This document shows positions 32,608-45,073 of a stretch of DNA of 64,000 nucleotides, one piece after another. Source of the DNA: Siderastrea siderea (Eukaryota > Cnidaria > Anthozoa > Scleractinia > Rhizangiidae); the NCBI GenBank assembly GCA_964030785.1, contig OZ034979.1:36568484-36632483 (forward strand), written 5' to 3'. A program made the position numbers and the translations under genes. The notes beneath the pieces are model-generated. The model made no database searches and was not told where the DNA came from. It worked only from the letters and a program-made list of their open reading frames with translations. Position 1 is the stretch's first letter. Every line of letters begins with the position of its first letter.

Positions 32608-33689
32608 CTAAAATAAAAATCAGATCAGTTAAGGGTGGTTATCTGCATCTTTTCATTCCATAAAGAGCAATTCACTCCAAAATGACAATTCTTATCTGAA
32701 CTCTCATTTAGGGCCACAACACTACAATTCAGAAGATCACATCTAGCTCCAAAATACCAAATTAGCCCTGATGCCCCTAGAGCTGATTGGACCCTCGGTA
32801 TTTCAGTCAAGTTGGGGCAAAAATAACAGACCATATAGAAACCAAGGACACACAATGGGACCCAACTTGGCCTTTTGATGCCGGCCTAGCCTCTGTAAAA
32901 AAGGATTGCTGTGGTCTTAAAACAGAACTTTTGAATTTACAGTGAAGATTGGACCTCAAACCAATTTTTGTGTCATGACCAATTTAAAGCGTTACTTCTT
33001 CCCCTGCATGGTTGACATACTAGTCCATTGCGTGGCTAGTCAGAGCATATTGTTGTACACATTTCTGCACTTGGATGAAGACAGACAGTGTGGAACGAAG
33101 CTTCTCAGTTTGCTCCGGTGGTCTAAGATAATAAAATATCTGCAGAGACCACATGACACTCGAGCGTAGACCTACAATTCGAATTAAAGTCTCGCTGAAG
33201 CGTTCAGCTCTCCTCGCCTTTGATCCCCTCCCCCATCCTTTTGTCCCTGGACGTTAGAGAGGCCTGCATAGAAAGCCACGTGCCATAGAAAAATAACAAT
33301 CCAAAAATAAACGGGACAGGATCAGGACAGGATCAGGACAGGATAAGTGGTTGTGGTGGATTAATCACACGCGACATAATCGCAAACCAAAATAGTAGCG
33401 CCTGGCTCTATAGTTGGCAAGGCTAAATAGACAAATACGTAACATCGATTATCCTCTTATTTTGTTTGGATTCGGTTAACTGAACTGGGGGTTGCAGAGA
33501 TTTTGCAATGCAATAAACTGATACCGTGTGACCATTTCGTAACCACCGGTTTCATCCGGTTTTCGTAAATTAACTGAAAAGTTTTGTCTGCCAACTTTTA
33601 ACCTAATGATATTTTAAAGACCAAACAGACGTCAAAACATAAACATTTACACAAGCTGAAACTTTAAGCAGTGTTTTAGCGATGGCTGA

Positions 33690-34123
33690 ACCTTGTTAGG
33701 AAAACGCAAAACTGTTATCTTAGAAAGCATACGAATATAAGCAAATTGTCCCCATTGATTGCAAATAAAATCTTTGACACGATGATCTCTCCAATTTTAC
33801 ATAACAGCGAAATCTGGGGTGTATACGTAAAACCTGATTTCAAGTTTTGGGACAGTTCGCAGATTGAAAAAACTCATCTACAGTTCTGCAAACATAATCT
33901 AGAAATAAGCAATAAGGCATCAAATATGGCATGTAGAGCTGAACTTGGAAGATTTCCTCTTATAGTAGCTATTAATCAAAAAATAGTTAAGTACTTTTTA
34001 TATCTTCAAAATAAGGAGAATGACTCTATTGTTAAACTGAAGATCTTTTTAATGTCGGCAGATCTTCATTCCCCTGGAAAAAGTAGTTTCTACTCTAGTG
34101 TTATGCGGATGTCTGAATACTAA
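33690..34123 (+). mobile_element. LINE reverse-transcriptase tail fragment (right arm)
   Basis: The plus-strand frame includes IFDTMISPILHNSEIWGVYV, then LQFCKHNLEIS and ELGRFPLIVAI, which is LINE reverse-transcriptase C-terminal sequence. It stops at 34,123. It is homologous to 15,360-15,665 (minus), but about 60 codons longer in open frame. The conserved T-Y before N of the left copy is one residue shorter here (ILHNS versus ILTYNS). Confidence 0.75.
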
Positions 34124-34351
34124 AATTTGCCTGATTTTGATCCCAATGTCTTAAATATATCTAAGATCAAACAGAACATTATATAAGCCTAATGCAGCAC
34201 AAATATATCCTACACTGGAAACATACTAGTCAACACTATAAGAAACTAGATTTTGATAACACTTTTATAAACGAATACTCACCTTCTTGCTATCTAGAAC
34301 TTACAAGCAACCTAAATGAAAAGAAATGATTAGCGAAACTCAGAATAGGTA

Positions 34352-35711
34352 CAGTCGACTCTCGCCTTGCGGACACCCCGCTGTTACGGACACCACGCTA
34401 TTGCGGACAAGAGCCACCCCCCCCCCCGGCGAAACGTATAAAGAAATGACTAAAACAAATTAAACTCTCGTTATTACGGACTCCCTCTATTACGGAAATG
34501 CGGACACTTTCCTGCCCCCCAGTGCGACATTTCACTTGTTTTTTCTCTCTCTATAGCGGACACTTGATATTCGTCAAAAATCCTGACTCACATAATAAAA
34601 ATCGGCATTACGCTAAAGAATAATAGAGAAGCCACTCCTCTATCGGGTGCGAACATAAGAATTACCTTCATGCGGCCGGGTCATTTTCCGGTTCGTGAAG
34701 CCACATCAGAAGCTTTTAATATGTTTGCTTAGTTGGAATAAATAAAAAGACCATTCAAGAATCGATCAGTCTTCTTTCATGACCCTTGCCCCTTATTTTA
34801 CACTTTTTGTATTATCTTAAGCTTAATGCTCCACTGCGCTTATCAACATACAACTGTCTGTCAGTTCTCCAAGGTTTCACCTGAACTCTCCAGCCGAATC
34901 TGCGTCGAGGCTGCTTACTTTAGTTCTCAGTTTAGTTCCTGGACTGTGCCCTCATCTTAAGCACTTTATTTTCGTGAGGATTTCGATAATGACAATGATG
35001 ATCAAGCCCACCCGTCAGAAAGCAGCCTCAAGAGCTTTGGCGAAGCCCTTAACTCCATGACCAATGTAAAATTATTTCTTCTTCAGCGTGGTCAGCTCGC
35101 ACTGGCCAATGAGCTGAACGTCTTAGTTGAGAAAATGAGTGCGTCAGCGGTGAAAATGAAGAAACTGACACAAAGTGTTATCGACCGCTTCTTTGTAAAT
35201 AAGTAAACAAATGACTCTACTGTACAGCATTTTCGCGAGATTTGAAGGCTGCCATTAGAGCTGTACCTAACATTGTACAGTAGCTTTACACTTTACTTTA
35301 AAAGTAGTTAGAGAGGTTTGTGTTATGAGTATACTGTGCAGTATTTTTGCGATAAAAGAGCTGCCAAGAACAGTAAAAAACATTGTACAGTGAGTTAACA
35401 TTTTAGTCATTTAACTGGAGGAGTTTCCGTTTGGTTTTTGAGCCCCTTCCTTATTATCCCTTGTTATCGAAGGAGCTTGGAAGTAATAATGCTGCATATT
35501 TCTAATTTTAGTATCATTAATTGACCGCATAATTATCAATAAAGAAGTACGGATTTGTCGAAACTGCATTGCTTATGTGACTTTTACATATTATTTCATG
35601 TTTAAAGACAAACTGACAATTTTTTTCCTCTCGTACCCCGCTATTCGCGGGCTCTCGCGAAAATGGACACTAAATCTTCCCGAGGGGGTCCGCAATAACG
35701 GGAGTCGACAG
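34352..35711 (+). mobile_element. pogo-like DNA transposon remnant (right-arm copy)
   Basis: It starts after TA with CAGTCGACTCTCGCCTTG and ends with GGGAGTCGACAG. Terminal phrases with GCGGACAC / TTACGGAC recur at both ends. It contains the transposase tail at 34,961-35,206. The CAGT-type end, TA target and CENP-B/pogo-like C-terminus support a Tc1/mariner-superfamily pogo element, decayed. A poly-C run (34,419-34,431) lies in the left part. Confidence 0.7.
34961..35206 (+). pseudogene. pogo-type transposase, C-terminal fragment
   Basis: An 81-codon open stretch directly after an in-frame TAA. It has an acidic start (REDFDNDNDD), then SLKSFGEALNSMTNVKLFLL and a final KMKKLTQSVIDRFF. Pogo/Tigger transposases end with a similar acidic region, a helical segment and a short basic-aromatic tail. 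No DDE catalytic region is found upstream in frame, so it is non-functional. The left arm carries the same tail on minus, doubled. Confidence 0.6.
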
Positions 35712-36644
35712 TGATCACAAACTAATGATTGAAACTGGTAGATAGAAACTGGTCAAGTTCCAAGAGTTAATAGACGATTGTCCTTCTTGAAGGTTCAGTC
35801 AATGCAAATTGAAGACGAATTTCACTTACTTTTTCAGTGTCCTAAATACCCAATTTTTAGAGACAGGTTTTACAGGAAATAGAGTGCCAGCTATCAAATA
35901 CAAAACGATTCAGGTCTACATTAGAAGCTACAAAAGAATTAATGAATTCTGGTGAAATTATTTTGTTAACATTCAATTGATGAGATTCATTCTACCATGT
36001 CTAAATTGACGCAATAACTTACTATCAATTCAGACTGAGGTAACTTGATTGTTGTCTCCTTATTACACTATTATTTCTTTTCGTTGAGTTGGATGCTTTT
36101 GCAATACTGCAAGAGCTTAATTACAGTCATGCACATAAAGGTTATTGTTGTTGCTGTTGTTATCCGTTACGACGGAAAGCCTGACGAGTTTGCTGTTTGG
36201 CTCTACAATTGATCATTGACAAAATCTGATATTACAAGACGAATTTCTCTTTGACCGATGTTGTGGCTATTATGAAAACTGAAGTAGGCTCAAATGTGGA
36301 GTAATTCTAAAAAGAGCTGACACCAATAATTTACTTCCTTCTTTCGGGCGCTGTCACAGAGTTCATGTGGACACCGCCAGTGCTATGTGATGAAGTCGGC
36401 GGTCAAATTCCAACGATTTTTGCGAATACAAGCCCTCGCTCTGACACGGAGGCATTCGCCTATTCGGCGCTTACGGCGACTATCCGCTATAGAGCGCTTG
36501 GATATTAAGGTCTCCTGGACAAATAGAAACAGGTATCTTTAAGGACGATGCCTTCTTTTGTTATTGCGTGCATCTCGGTATGGTTCAAGGAACTCGGGTT
36601 TCTTAAGGACGTTTCCTACCGTTACAAAGATATTTTTGTGCGGT

Positions 36645-36860
36645 TTATGTCTATGCGGGAAAAGCAGATCTTAGGAAGGATTGTTGAAATCCAAAAAGAA
36701 CATTCAAGGTAACCACGTATTTTTCTGCGATCATCAAGATTAAATTTGAAAAGAAAACGCTTTACATTGTAAGGTATTTTTAAGCTTTTACAATTTTTTT
36801 TGCTTAATTATCACTGAAAAATATCTGGTTACCCCAACTTTTCTTTTAGATTAGTCATAA
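36645..36860. repeat. foldback repeat inside intron (right-arm copy)
   Basis: Partner of 12,135-12,395: ATGCGGGAAAAGCAGATC and GGTAACCACGTATTTTTCTG pair with ATATCTGGTTACCCCAACTT downstream. The second side is shortened relative to the left arm. Confidence 0.5.
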
Positions 36861-39800
36861 ACTGCATTAGGAAGCACCGCCATTAATTTTAAAACCGGTT
36901 CGAGCTAATCATAAGTGAATGTCTTAAGGAGGGATTATCGTTAGGTATGATGTTTTCCTAACGCTTTAGCCGTGTTCCTTAATTATCTCCTCGAGGTTTA
37001 ATTCAATCCAAAAATGCCGCAGTAGGTATTTAGTGCGAGCTCCCATAAATCCGGAAAATTTTTGCCCTATTTTTAAGATACAAGTACCGACAAAAAAACG
37101 GAGGGGGGAGGTAATGATGAATTTTACAAAAAATGCAAACTATTAAGAGGGTAGTGGTGTATACAAAAATTTTATCCTTCTTTTCAGTTTCTTTCTTAAG
37201 CCATATCCTATTTCTTAAAAATTAAAATAAGATTCCCGCTTCAAATAGGCATCTTTGAACTTATTTCCAAAACGATCTGACGGCATCGACTCCAACCGAT
37301 TGGCGTGTAGCAAACTCACGTACCTAAGGCGTTACTCAAACAAATTGCAAGTGCAGGTTTCCTGTAACAGCACAAAACGTGGCATTCTATGGTACAAAAA
37401 TCAAAGCTTTTGTTTAAACAGGGTTTGTGGGAACCAGTAGTATCTTCCAGGGGTAGGGGGAGTCATGAGTTCGCTCATTTTAACGGGAATTGCCACACTC
37501 TGGAACTGAATTCTTTCTAAGGTGTAGTCTTGAGTTTTTGAGTGTGCTGTATGCGTCAGCCAGCCTTTTCAATCATAAAAAAAAAGGAAACTTAAATCCG
37601 TGACTTTCATTTCAAGTCTTTTCGTAACTCATCTATATATCTGCTTATAGCTGATTAACTCCGCTAAGTTAAAAAAACACTCTTGATATCAAATTCTGTA
37701 TTTTTAACCTCTGAAACTGTTTCAACTTGTTTTAACCTGTTTACGGATCTGCAGTTTAATATCGTAACCAGCTTTCTGAGAAGTCACGTAAATTCAACTT
37801 AAAAACCACTGGCCTAATTTACCTAATTAGCCTGCGTAGCAAGCGTTTCGGTAGGTTTTTACACCCGTTTGAGGTATTTTTTGCTTTTTGGCGGGGCGAA
37901 AATTGGGGCGAGCGCAACACTGGTGGAAGGGAGGGGGAGTTGTTACGGTGCATACATAAACAAATGCAGCTTGTCGTTACATGTAGAAGCAGACCGGCAG
38001 ATTTACGCAAATTGGTTTGGTCGAAGCAATATTTTTTTTGGCCGCCCCGATTAAAAATACGGAGTTTCTACCAAATGTTCTTTTTAGTCCAACGCTTAGC
38101 TTTTCAACCGCAATAAGACCAGAAAACCTTCCATGTAATTTATCCAAAATATTCTCAGTTTTATCTGGTCGACGATAACTCTTTGAAGAATTTGTAGTCA
38201 CGGAATAGCAGTTTTCTCTTAGGAGAGTTATAAGTTTCGCAATAATAACACTTGTCGTTTCTGTGAAAAGGATTACAGTTTCTACAACTCGTGGGCGTTT
38301 TTAATTGCTTCGGAACTTTCGTACTTTAGCGCTAATGCATGAAACAGTTTCAAGCCTCTGCGGAATTATCTATCACAACAGGGCAACATAACACCATGAC
38401 TTTGCTGTTTTTTGTCACTAATTAGGGGTGCCACTGAGGGTCTGAAACCCTGACCCTGTTTGGACCAAAAAGCCCTAAAATAGCTACTCTGTGTAAGACA
38501 ACACCCTCCATTTTAGGTTCCTGTCTGGAAAAAATGACAAAGTACACACTCAGTCCCTTGTTCTACACAATTTAAAGTGTTCTAAACACCAATAAACGTC
38601 CACGATCTAGTATTGCTCAATACTGCATAAGCCATATTTAACGGCATCACCGTACTGAGCACACCCTGTTTGGGACAAGTTCAGTCCCTGTTCAGGACAG
38701 ACTCAGCACGCCCCAGTACATTAGGCCATGTGCACAATTGACAATTTCTTGGTCACAAACACTACTCCTTTCAAGCTACACGCACGTACGTGAAAATCAA
38801 ATGAACGTCTTTTGATAGCGAGAAAGAACCAAACACCAACGACAAAATGAAAGGTGTGCATGGCAGCATGTGATTTGTTTTTCTTTGCAGGCTTCAAGCT
38901 TTATTGCAATGCCGTCTTGCAGGCTCTCTTTTCGTGTGACTCGCGTTTACCGACTAGGTGGCGAGCGAAGTAAGTCGTGGAGGATACAAGTGGGCGCTGC
39001 GGTGCCTTTCACGTGCCTTGCACGTGCAAGCTCCATTTTGCATTGCTTGGTTACGTAAATGTTCAGAACAGAAATGACATTGGATCAAAAAAAAAATAAA
39101 ATGTAACAGTAACTAAGACTTATTATGAAGGATTAATACGTCAAACACTGTGGTATTAGCACTGACAAATTGCTTTTGTTGCGCGAAATTCCTAATTGAC
39201 CCCATGAGAACTCTATAATGGTTACATAACACGTCACATAAGTCTGTTTATTGCCTAGAAATAACCGATACTTATAACTAATAAAAGACGAATGCAGAGG
39301 CCACATAATTTAAGTTTTCCTCTTAGTTTCCCAGCTGTTCTAATCAATTTTGTTGACGTCCTTACTTATATTTTTCTGTTTGTTTTTGCCAGTGCAAAAG
39401 CTATCGATGTACCTTTCTTTGCCTGCAGCTGCAGCTGAATAATAGGAACGTAAACTTTTCAAGTGATAAAATTTATTTATCAAGCTTTTCTTTTCTTTTA
39501 CCGTCTTGTGTACTTGAATAAAGGGACACAATTGTCGGCAAGAAGAGAACAAAAGTTGAGATGACTTCAAGTGTGCTTTTACTCATTCTTTGCGTCTTTC
39601 GGATCCAAGATATTTTATCTCACGAAGCAGTGTTCTCTTTCTACGCGAAGTAACTTTACGGTTTACTATGCCTCAAGTTTAAATTGCTTTCACATACAGC
39701 AAAATACCAATGCTTGTTACTCGTATATAGTTAATCTGCATTCTGTTGTAAAGATCTTTCAAACGATTCAAGAAACATGCACTTGCAGCTGAGTGAAAAC

Positions 39801-39953
39801 TCTCAAAACACAACCAATAAAACATAACAGAAAACAACAGGTTTGAGTTTCAACAAACACAAAACGTTGAAAATAGGGACCAGCATGCCCTCCACGCGTT
39901 AAGTTCGCAGTCACTTTACCGTCGTGTAACGAGACCAGCGAAAGTTTACTAAC

Positions 39954-40059
39954 CTTGCGGTTGTTGTTTGAAGACGGCCGCTTCGGAAGCCACAACCAGG
40001 AAATATGAGCGAATAGTGAACGAAGCAAGAAGTGCGAGCATGGCACCGGAGGTTTTCAT
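39954..40059 (-). CDS. gene copy C, exon 1: signal peptide
   Basis: The exon encodes 35 residues from MKTSGAMLALLASFTIRSYF, almost identical to copy A except for an Arg in the hydrophobic stretch (TIRSYF for TICSYF) and FKQQPQ at the end. It finishes in phase 1 before the donor GTTAGTAAAC. TATTTATAATTTTC lies upstream at the same distance as in copy A. The Arg sits near the end of the hydrophobic core but should not abolish secretion. Confidence 0.7.
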
Positions 40060-40524
40060 TTTGAAAACTTGGTAAAATGCAACTTTGCCAAAATACGCCT
40101 CGAAAATTATAAATACCCTAGTAGGTACTTTAACCGAGCAGGGAGTTGTCTGGAACAGGAGCAGGTCTTCTCGCCTCGGGCAGCGACATAAAGACTGATC
40201 AGCTACCAGCGACTTGATTGCATGCAACGATTTTTGATTGACAACGTAACTTAATTATGGTCTGTCTATCTCTGTTGGCCTTGCAATGTGGGGTCGCTGG
40301 GCTCTTACTCACCGGCGTAGGTCTAGAAGAGACCTCTCTGTTAAATGACAACTGATTCTAGAAAAATTGATATTCCCTGGATTAGGAGACTGGCTACGTC
40401 AATTGCAACAGACATTGTCAAGTTTAACATACAAAATCTTGCTTCTTTGCAGCCTTTAGAGTAAATAACGACAGTATATCTCCGAGGATTGCTTGTTATC
40501 ATTCAGACATCTCACTTAAAAATT

Positions 40525-41156
40525 CAATCAAAAATATTGTTTTCCTGTTCTGGAAACATGATTTTAAAAAATGCATAAAATATTTTCTGACTCAGAGCGC
40601 AATAAAGATATTTCTTCACACACAACCCTAAGCGATACCTGTGTGGGTAAAAATATTGGCGGCTTTCCGTCCTCAACACCCTAAGTGGGACCAAAACCTG
40701 CAATTTACAACCCTAAGCGAGACGACGAGCATCCCCGTCACTTTCATATGGGAGTACCCCCCGGGTTTCGTAACCGGATCTCAATTGCTTCCGTTATGCA
40801 GCGTTTGAACGTTTCCGTGGCGAGAACTTTTGTTTTGCTGGAATCCACCGAATGTCCCGTGAGCCGAATGTCTCGCCACGGAAAGCAACACGTTGAAACG
40901 CCACATAAGGGAAGCAATTGAGATCCTGTTACGAAAGCCCTCTTTGAATAGAGACAATGGCTTCGAATTAGCCAACATCTATAACGCTATTTTAGGCCCC
41001 TTGAGACCCTTATGAAGTGATATAACCCTTCTTAATATTCACATTTCTACCGTGGCTGATGAAGTTCGGTTGGTCCGGACGAAATATTCCACTTTAACAG
41101 TTTTTAAAAATTTTTATTGCGCTCTGAGTCAGGAAATATCTTATTATTTTTTAAAA
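40525..41156. mobile_element. ~630-bp TIR element with internal hairpin
   Basis: It interrupts the promoter-upstream region of copy C relative to the left arm near 8,245. Ends: AATATTTTCTGACTCAGAGC and its complement GCTCTGAGTCAGGAAATATC. The flanks TCACTTAAAAATT and TCACTTAAAATTG suggest a ~10-bp target duplication. An internal inverted repeat spans about 40,758-40,945 (GTAACCGGATCTCAATTGCT versus AGCAATTGAGATCCTGTTAC). No protein is recognised. Confidence 0.65.
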
Positions 41157-41759
41157 TCACTTAAAATTGTTGTTACTAAAACTATTACTCATTTTTCAGC
41201 TATAGGTTAACAAATTCGGACAGATCAGGGGCTTTATGATCTGAGTTGACATGAATATCCGTTAAGTTGCCGGTTCAGATTTGTCGGCTTCCAATTAAAA
41301 AAAAAACCGTTTTTTCTTTGCCAGCAGATGGGGTTAGGCATGCACTCAGTGGTCATGCACCGTCATTTATAGGGTTAGTTGAGTTCCGTTGGGAAAATGT
41401 GTTTCGATAATAGCTTTCTACCTCCAAGGAAATTAAAGAATTTTGCGCCCTCAGGTCTGGAATTCGTCGTATAACTTTTCTGTGAAACGTCTTATGGTAG
41501 TACGCTGAACTCACTGAGAGAGGAATTAGCACGAAATAATCAACCTGGCTTGGAGACTCGACTCATGATCAGTGGAAGAGAAATCGATAAGTAGGAGCCA
41601 TCCGGCTCCATTTCTTTTCAATTTTAATTGATTTAAACGGTCCGAATACTCAGTTATCAAACTGATTTCCGACCGGAAAATCGGGAAGATAGGAGGGTAT
41701 TAAGCACGATCGCCTAAACACAAATATAGTTACAACTCTGACATACTTTGTAACGCATC

Positions 41760-42265
41760 TAATTAGAAACACCTTCTTCAGTATAGCATAATTAACAGGA
41801 AAGTACTGTTCAGTAGCTTTCATTTGAATGGTCACTTTTTAGGATTTCATCCGAGGTACAAAACTACCTTCTACAGGGTAATGAAAGTACTGCTAAGTAG
41901 CTTTCATTTGAATGGTCACACTGCAGGATTTCCTCCACAGACTCAAGAGTTAGAATCACCTTGTACAGCATAATAAACAGCACCACAGGAAAGTACTGCT
42001 CAGTAGCTTTCATTTGAATGGTCACACTGCAGGATTTCAACCAGAGATTTAAACTTAAGAACCGCCTTCGGCCGACTGGAAAGTTAACCTTTAGCAGGTT
42101 TCGTTTTAGTTGTTACTTTAAATCAGTCACAGGATTTCACTGATCCCCAGTCTCACTGAAATCTCAGAACCACAGCTCAATTTTTTTTTTCATCTGAACG
42201 CCGTGATCACGTACGTTTTAGAAGTTCAGCCACAGACGCATACGCTACTGACCTTCTACGGTACC
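41760..42265. repeat. minisatellite array, gene copy C (about 4 units)
   Basis: Reverse-oriented ~105-bp units with AAAGTACTG, TAGCTTTCATTTGAATGGTCAC and AGGATTTCATCC-type phrases. Same position relative to the gene as in the other copies. Confidence 0.7.
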
Positions 42266-42528
42266 GATAATTCCACACAAAAATACCGAAAATTACTGTT
42301 ACCGAAAATTAATGTTTTATAAACTTCGATTTATTCCTTAGAACTTGGAACACACGTCGGGGACAACAGTGTCGTGAGATCAGACAAGCTGACACCGATT
42401 TTACGATTTCACGATGTTTGTCTTTTTTTTTTGTCTTTTTCAGTTTTTTAACTTTTGGGCGAGAGATATCATATCACAAATTAGCGGCATGGTATACTTG
42501 GTATACTCGTGCTGAGGAGCTAATCTAC

Positions 42529-42680
42529 TAGCAGTCCCTCTCTGGATAGTCGAGAGGGCGAGCGAAATGGCTGAGAGCGCGAACTAGTAACGTTGCTGAG
42601 AGATTACAGCGAGGAGAGAAACACTCGCATTGCGATTTCGGGCGCCCTCTCGACTATCCAGAAAGGGACTGATAGCAGCC
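42529..42680. mobile_element. foldback MITE, right-arm copy of 6,849-7,012
   Basis: GCAGTCCCTCTCTGGATAGT and its complement near 42,650-42,675 bound it. The outer TAGACTGC of one end has been lost through the repeated CTAGCAG sequence. The shared site in both arms shows that it inserted before the arm duplication. Confidence 0.7.
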
Positions 42681-43627
42681 TAAATCTACTAACATTTCCT
42701 AAATAACGTGATATCCCTGAAGAAGGACATCCTTGGTGGAAAAGTGCAAACTTCACCAAAGCACTTGTCCTTGGTTTTTGAACTTGCGGCATGTCATGAT
42801 CATGTTCATCACGTGTTTTCCTCCTTACAAACCGTTATGTTTATGTAACCTTTGCACCATTGTCACTGAATTAAGAGACACAACTCCACCTTTTTTGGCT
42901 TCAAGTCCTCGAGTTTAATTCCCGCAAAAATCTATCTTTGATGAGGCTATTAATATCTTGCATTAACCTTTCCTTGACTAGGTTATAGGGGCCACATTCT
43001 CCCGTTAAAAGCCGATTTTATTAATTGCGCAAAGACAAGAAATGAATGTCGAAATCTTGAGAATTTATTCAAAGAATCTTTCCTTTATGCAGCAGTTGAA
43101 GCTCTCGTGATCAGCTACCCAAAATACCAGGAGAGGGAGGTCGCCCAGAAGACCTCTCACCCTCACGAGAGGTCTCAAATACTGATCGATGAGCTGTGAA
43201 TTTTGAGTAGTCGGTTACAAGAAATTGTGGTTATTATCTACATACTCACTTAATCCCAGAAAATCCAACATTCTTGTAAATACAGAAGTATTCCGAACTT
43301 AAGAACTCACGGAAGCAAAAGACTAAGTGAAAGTATTTTTTTCTGCTTTCCCATATCCAGCTTTGTATACAGAGGGCCTTATGAAAAGAATACTATACAG
43401 GTGACTTTCGTGTAAATACTTTAGCAGTACTGTAACGATTTATAGTCATCCAAATAAAGCTTGTTGTTGTCGTTAAATCAAACTTCTCTATGACAGGAAG
43501 TTTTGCTAGTTTAAAATTTCAAGGAATTTTGCGGAATTTCACACGAAAACATTGTCTTTGAAATGATAGTGCATTATAAGGCTTACCGAATGATTGCCCG
43601 GCTTAAAATTTTACACCACCTAAACTA

Positions 43628-45073
43628 CCCGGCATAGCAAATCGAACCCAATCGAACTAAATTTCAATCGAACTCAATCGAACTCAATCGAACTCAATTC
43701 ATGGATTGAGTTCGATTGAGTTCGGCAATCGAACCAAATCGAACCCACCGAAAAGGAAAATATTCAATCGAACTCAATCGAACGTTCGATTTTCGAACTC
43801 TTGATTTTTGTAAAACCGGCATTGAAAATCTATAACCAGATCTTAGAAGATCTAGTTACTTGGAGTTTAGCACGTGGTTTTCTTAAACGGAGAAATTCCT
43901 CAGAAATGGCTTCAGATGCGCTGTGGGTTGTAAGCTTCAAATGCGTAGTAAAAGGCTACCAGGAATGCCGCTTTGACGTCAAGGATGGCGAAGTTTTCAA
44001 TGTTTTAAAGAAAGTCGGTGAGAAAGGCCGTGCATTCCGAATTGTAAACGAGCGCGGACAATTAGGTCACCTTCAACGTGAACTAGTTTCTTCCCTGTGG
44101 CCTGTAAATGCTTCGATAACTTGGTAAGTGAAGATGTTTTTGCGAGATTCAAAAGAACCGGGAACAGATGCCACCGAAATAAACCGGGAATATGATCAAT
44201 TTGAAAAACGAGGAAACCAAAACTTATACATAACTTTCACCTTTTAGTAGAGTCTGTGGACCACCATTTGATGATCATAAAGGTCGCTGGCGAAAAGGAG
44301 GTGGCATCAATGTCAGTTATAAAATGGGGTTGAGAGGCCTGCACGACTCCTACTTCACGTTTTCGTACTCTTCGCCTTACATGTCTCGGTCTTTCGACCA
44401 ATTTTGCTTCTTGTATTCTGTAGTGGGTTTAGTAAGGAGGATTTTTAAATGGTTACTGAATTGAGCCATTTCAACTTAAATGTCGCATTTTTAGACTTTG
44501 ATCTCGAGGACATAACGATCGTTTTCTGATAACCGTTGGATTCTTGCGGCTTGCGCGCACGGTTTATCATGTATATTGTTGGAAAGATATTTTTCATAAT
44601 CATCCAGCTGCTGTATGCCGTTGCCTGTGTCGCAGTTAGTAATTTGCTTGTATTTTTGCATAAAAGCAACACTTGGAGTTGTCATTTTGCAATTGTAAGT
44701 TAGCTTAAAAAGGAAATGGTGCACTCTTGAATTCGCACGCGGGAATTACGATATTTTTGTTCTGTTCTGTTCTGTTCTCTTAAATGCGGACAGGGGTTTC
44801 TGTTATTGAATAAACTGTTAAAAAACGCAAGAAAACCCTGCTTTCGAAAGGTTTGCTTTGTATGTATAGGTTTACCAGAGCCAATCGAACGCAATCCATT
44901 TAATTGTGTTCGAATTAGTTCGATTGAGTTCGATTTGTTCGGAAATCGAACTCACTGAAAGTCCGGTGTTCGATTTCGTTCGATTGCCGAACTCAATCGA
45001 ACTCAATCCATGGATTGAGTTCGATTGAGTTCGATTGAGTTCGATTTTCGAACGTTCGATTTGCTATGCCGGG
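43628..45073. mobile_element. 1,446-bp transposon with TIRs, 6-bp target duplication and cargo gene
   Basis: Perfect terminal inverted repeats CCCGGCATAGCAAATCGAA are followed on both sides by arrays of the 10-mer AATCGAACTC/GAGTTCGATT, themselves palindromic around TCCATGGATTGA. AAACTA is duplicated at 43,622-43,627 and 45,074-45,079. The left arm at 5,236-5,245 has the uninterrupted CTAAACTAGCAA-type site (opposite strand). No transposase is seen. The interior holds a two-exon HIRAN-like gene and about 400 bp of AT-rich DNA. A 6-bp duplication is uncommon among DNA transposon superfamilies, so I leave it unclassified. Confidence 0.85.
43906..44464 (+). CDS. HIRAN-like protein carried by the transposon, two exons
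   Basis: Exon 1 (43,906-44,123) starts at ATG in the context GAAATGG. It encodes MASDALWVVSFKCVVKGYQE, a region with CRFDVKDGEVFNVLKK, and FRIVNERGQLGHLQRELV. The last phrase resembles HIRAN domains (beta-barrel ending in G-x-L-GH-L-x-RE-L), which in other proteins bind DNA ends or accompany helicases and nucleases. A 124-nt intron (GTAAGT...TTTTAG) leads in phase to exon 2 (44,248-44,464). Exon 2 opens with CRVCGPPFDDHKGRWRKGGG and a C-x-x-C pair, and runs hydrophobic to its stop. The product is 144 residues. The intron makes a retrocopy origin unlikely. The frame is open upstream to 43,801 without an ATG. It could be captured host DNA or an element-specific protein. Confidence 0.55.

Larger units (their letters stand above)
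32608..39953 (-). other. intron of gene copy C, repeat-filled
   Basis: About 7.3 kb. It contains the LINE fragment (33.7-34.1 kb), a pogo-like element (34,352-35,711), the foldback (36.65-36.86 kb) and a short AGCCTGCGTAGC-type insertion near 37,830-37,945 that is missing from copy A. Open frames such as 37,977-38,201 and 38,870-39,058 recur in other copies without splice signals. Confidence 0.5.
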
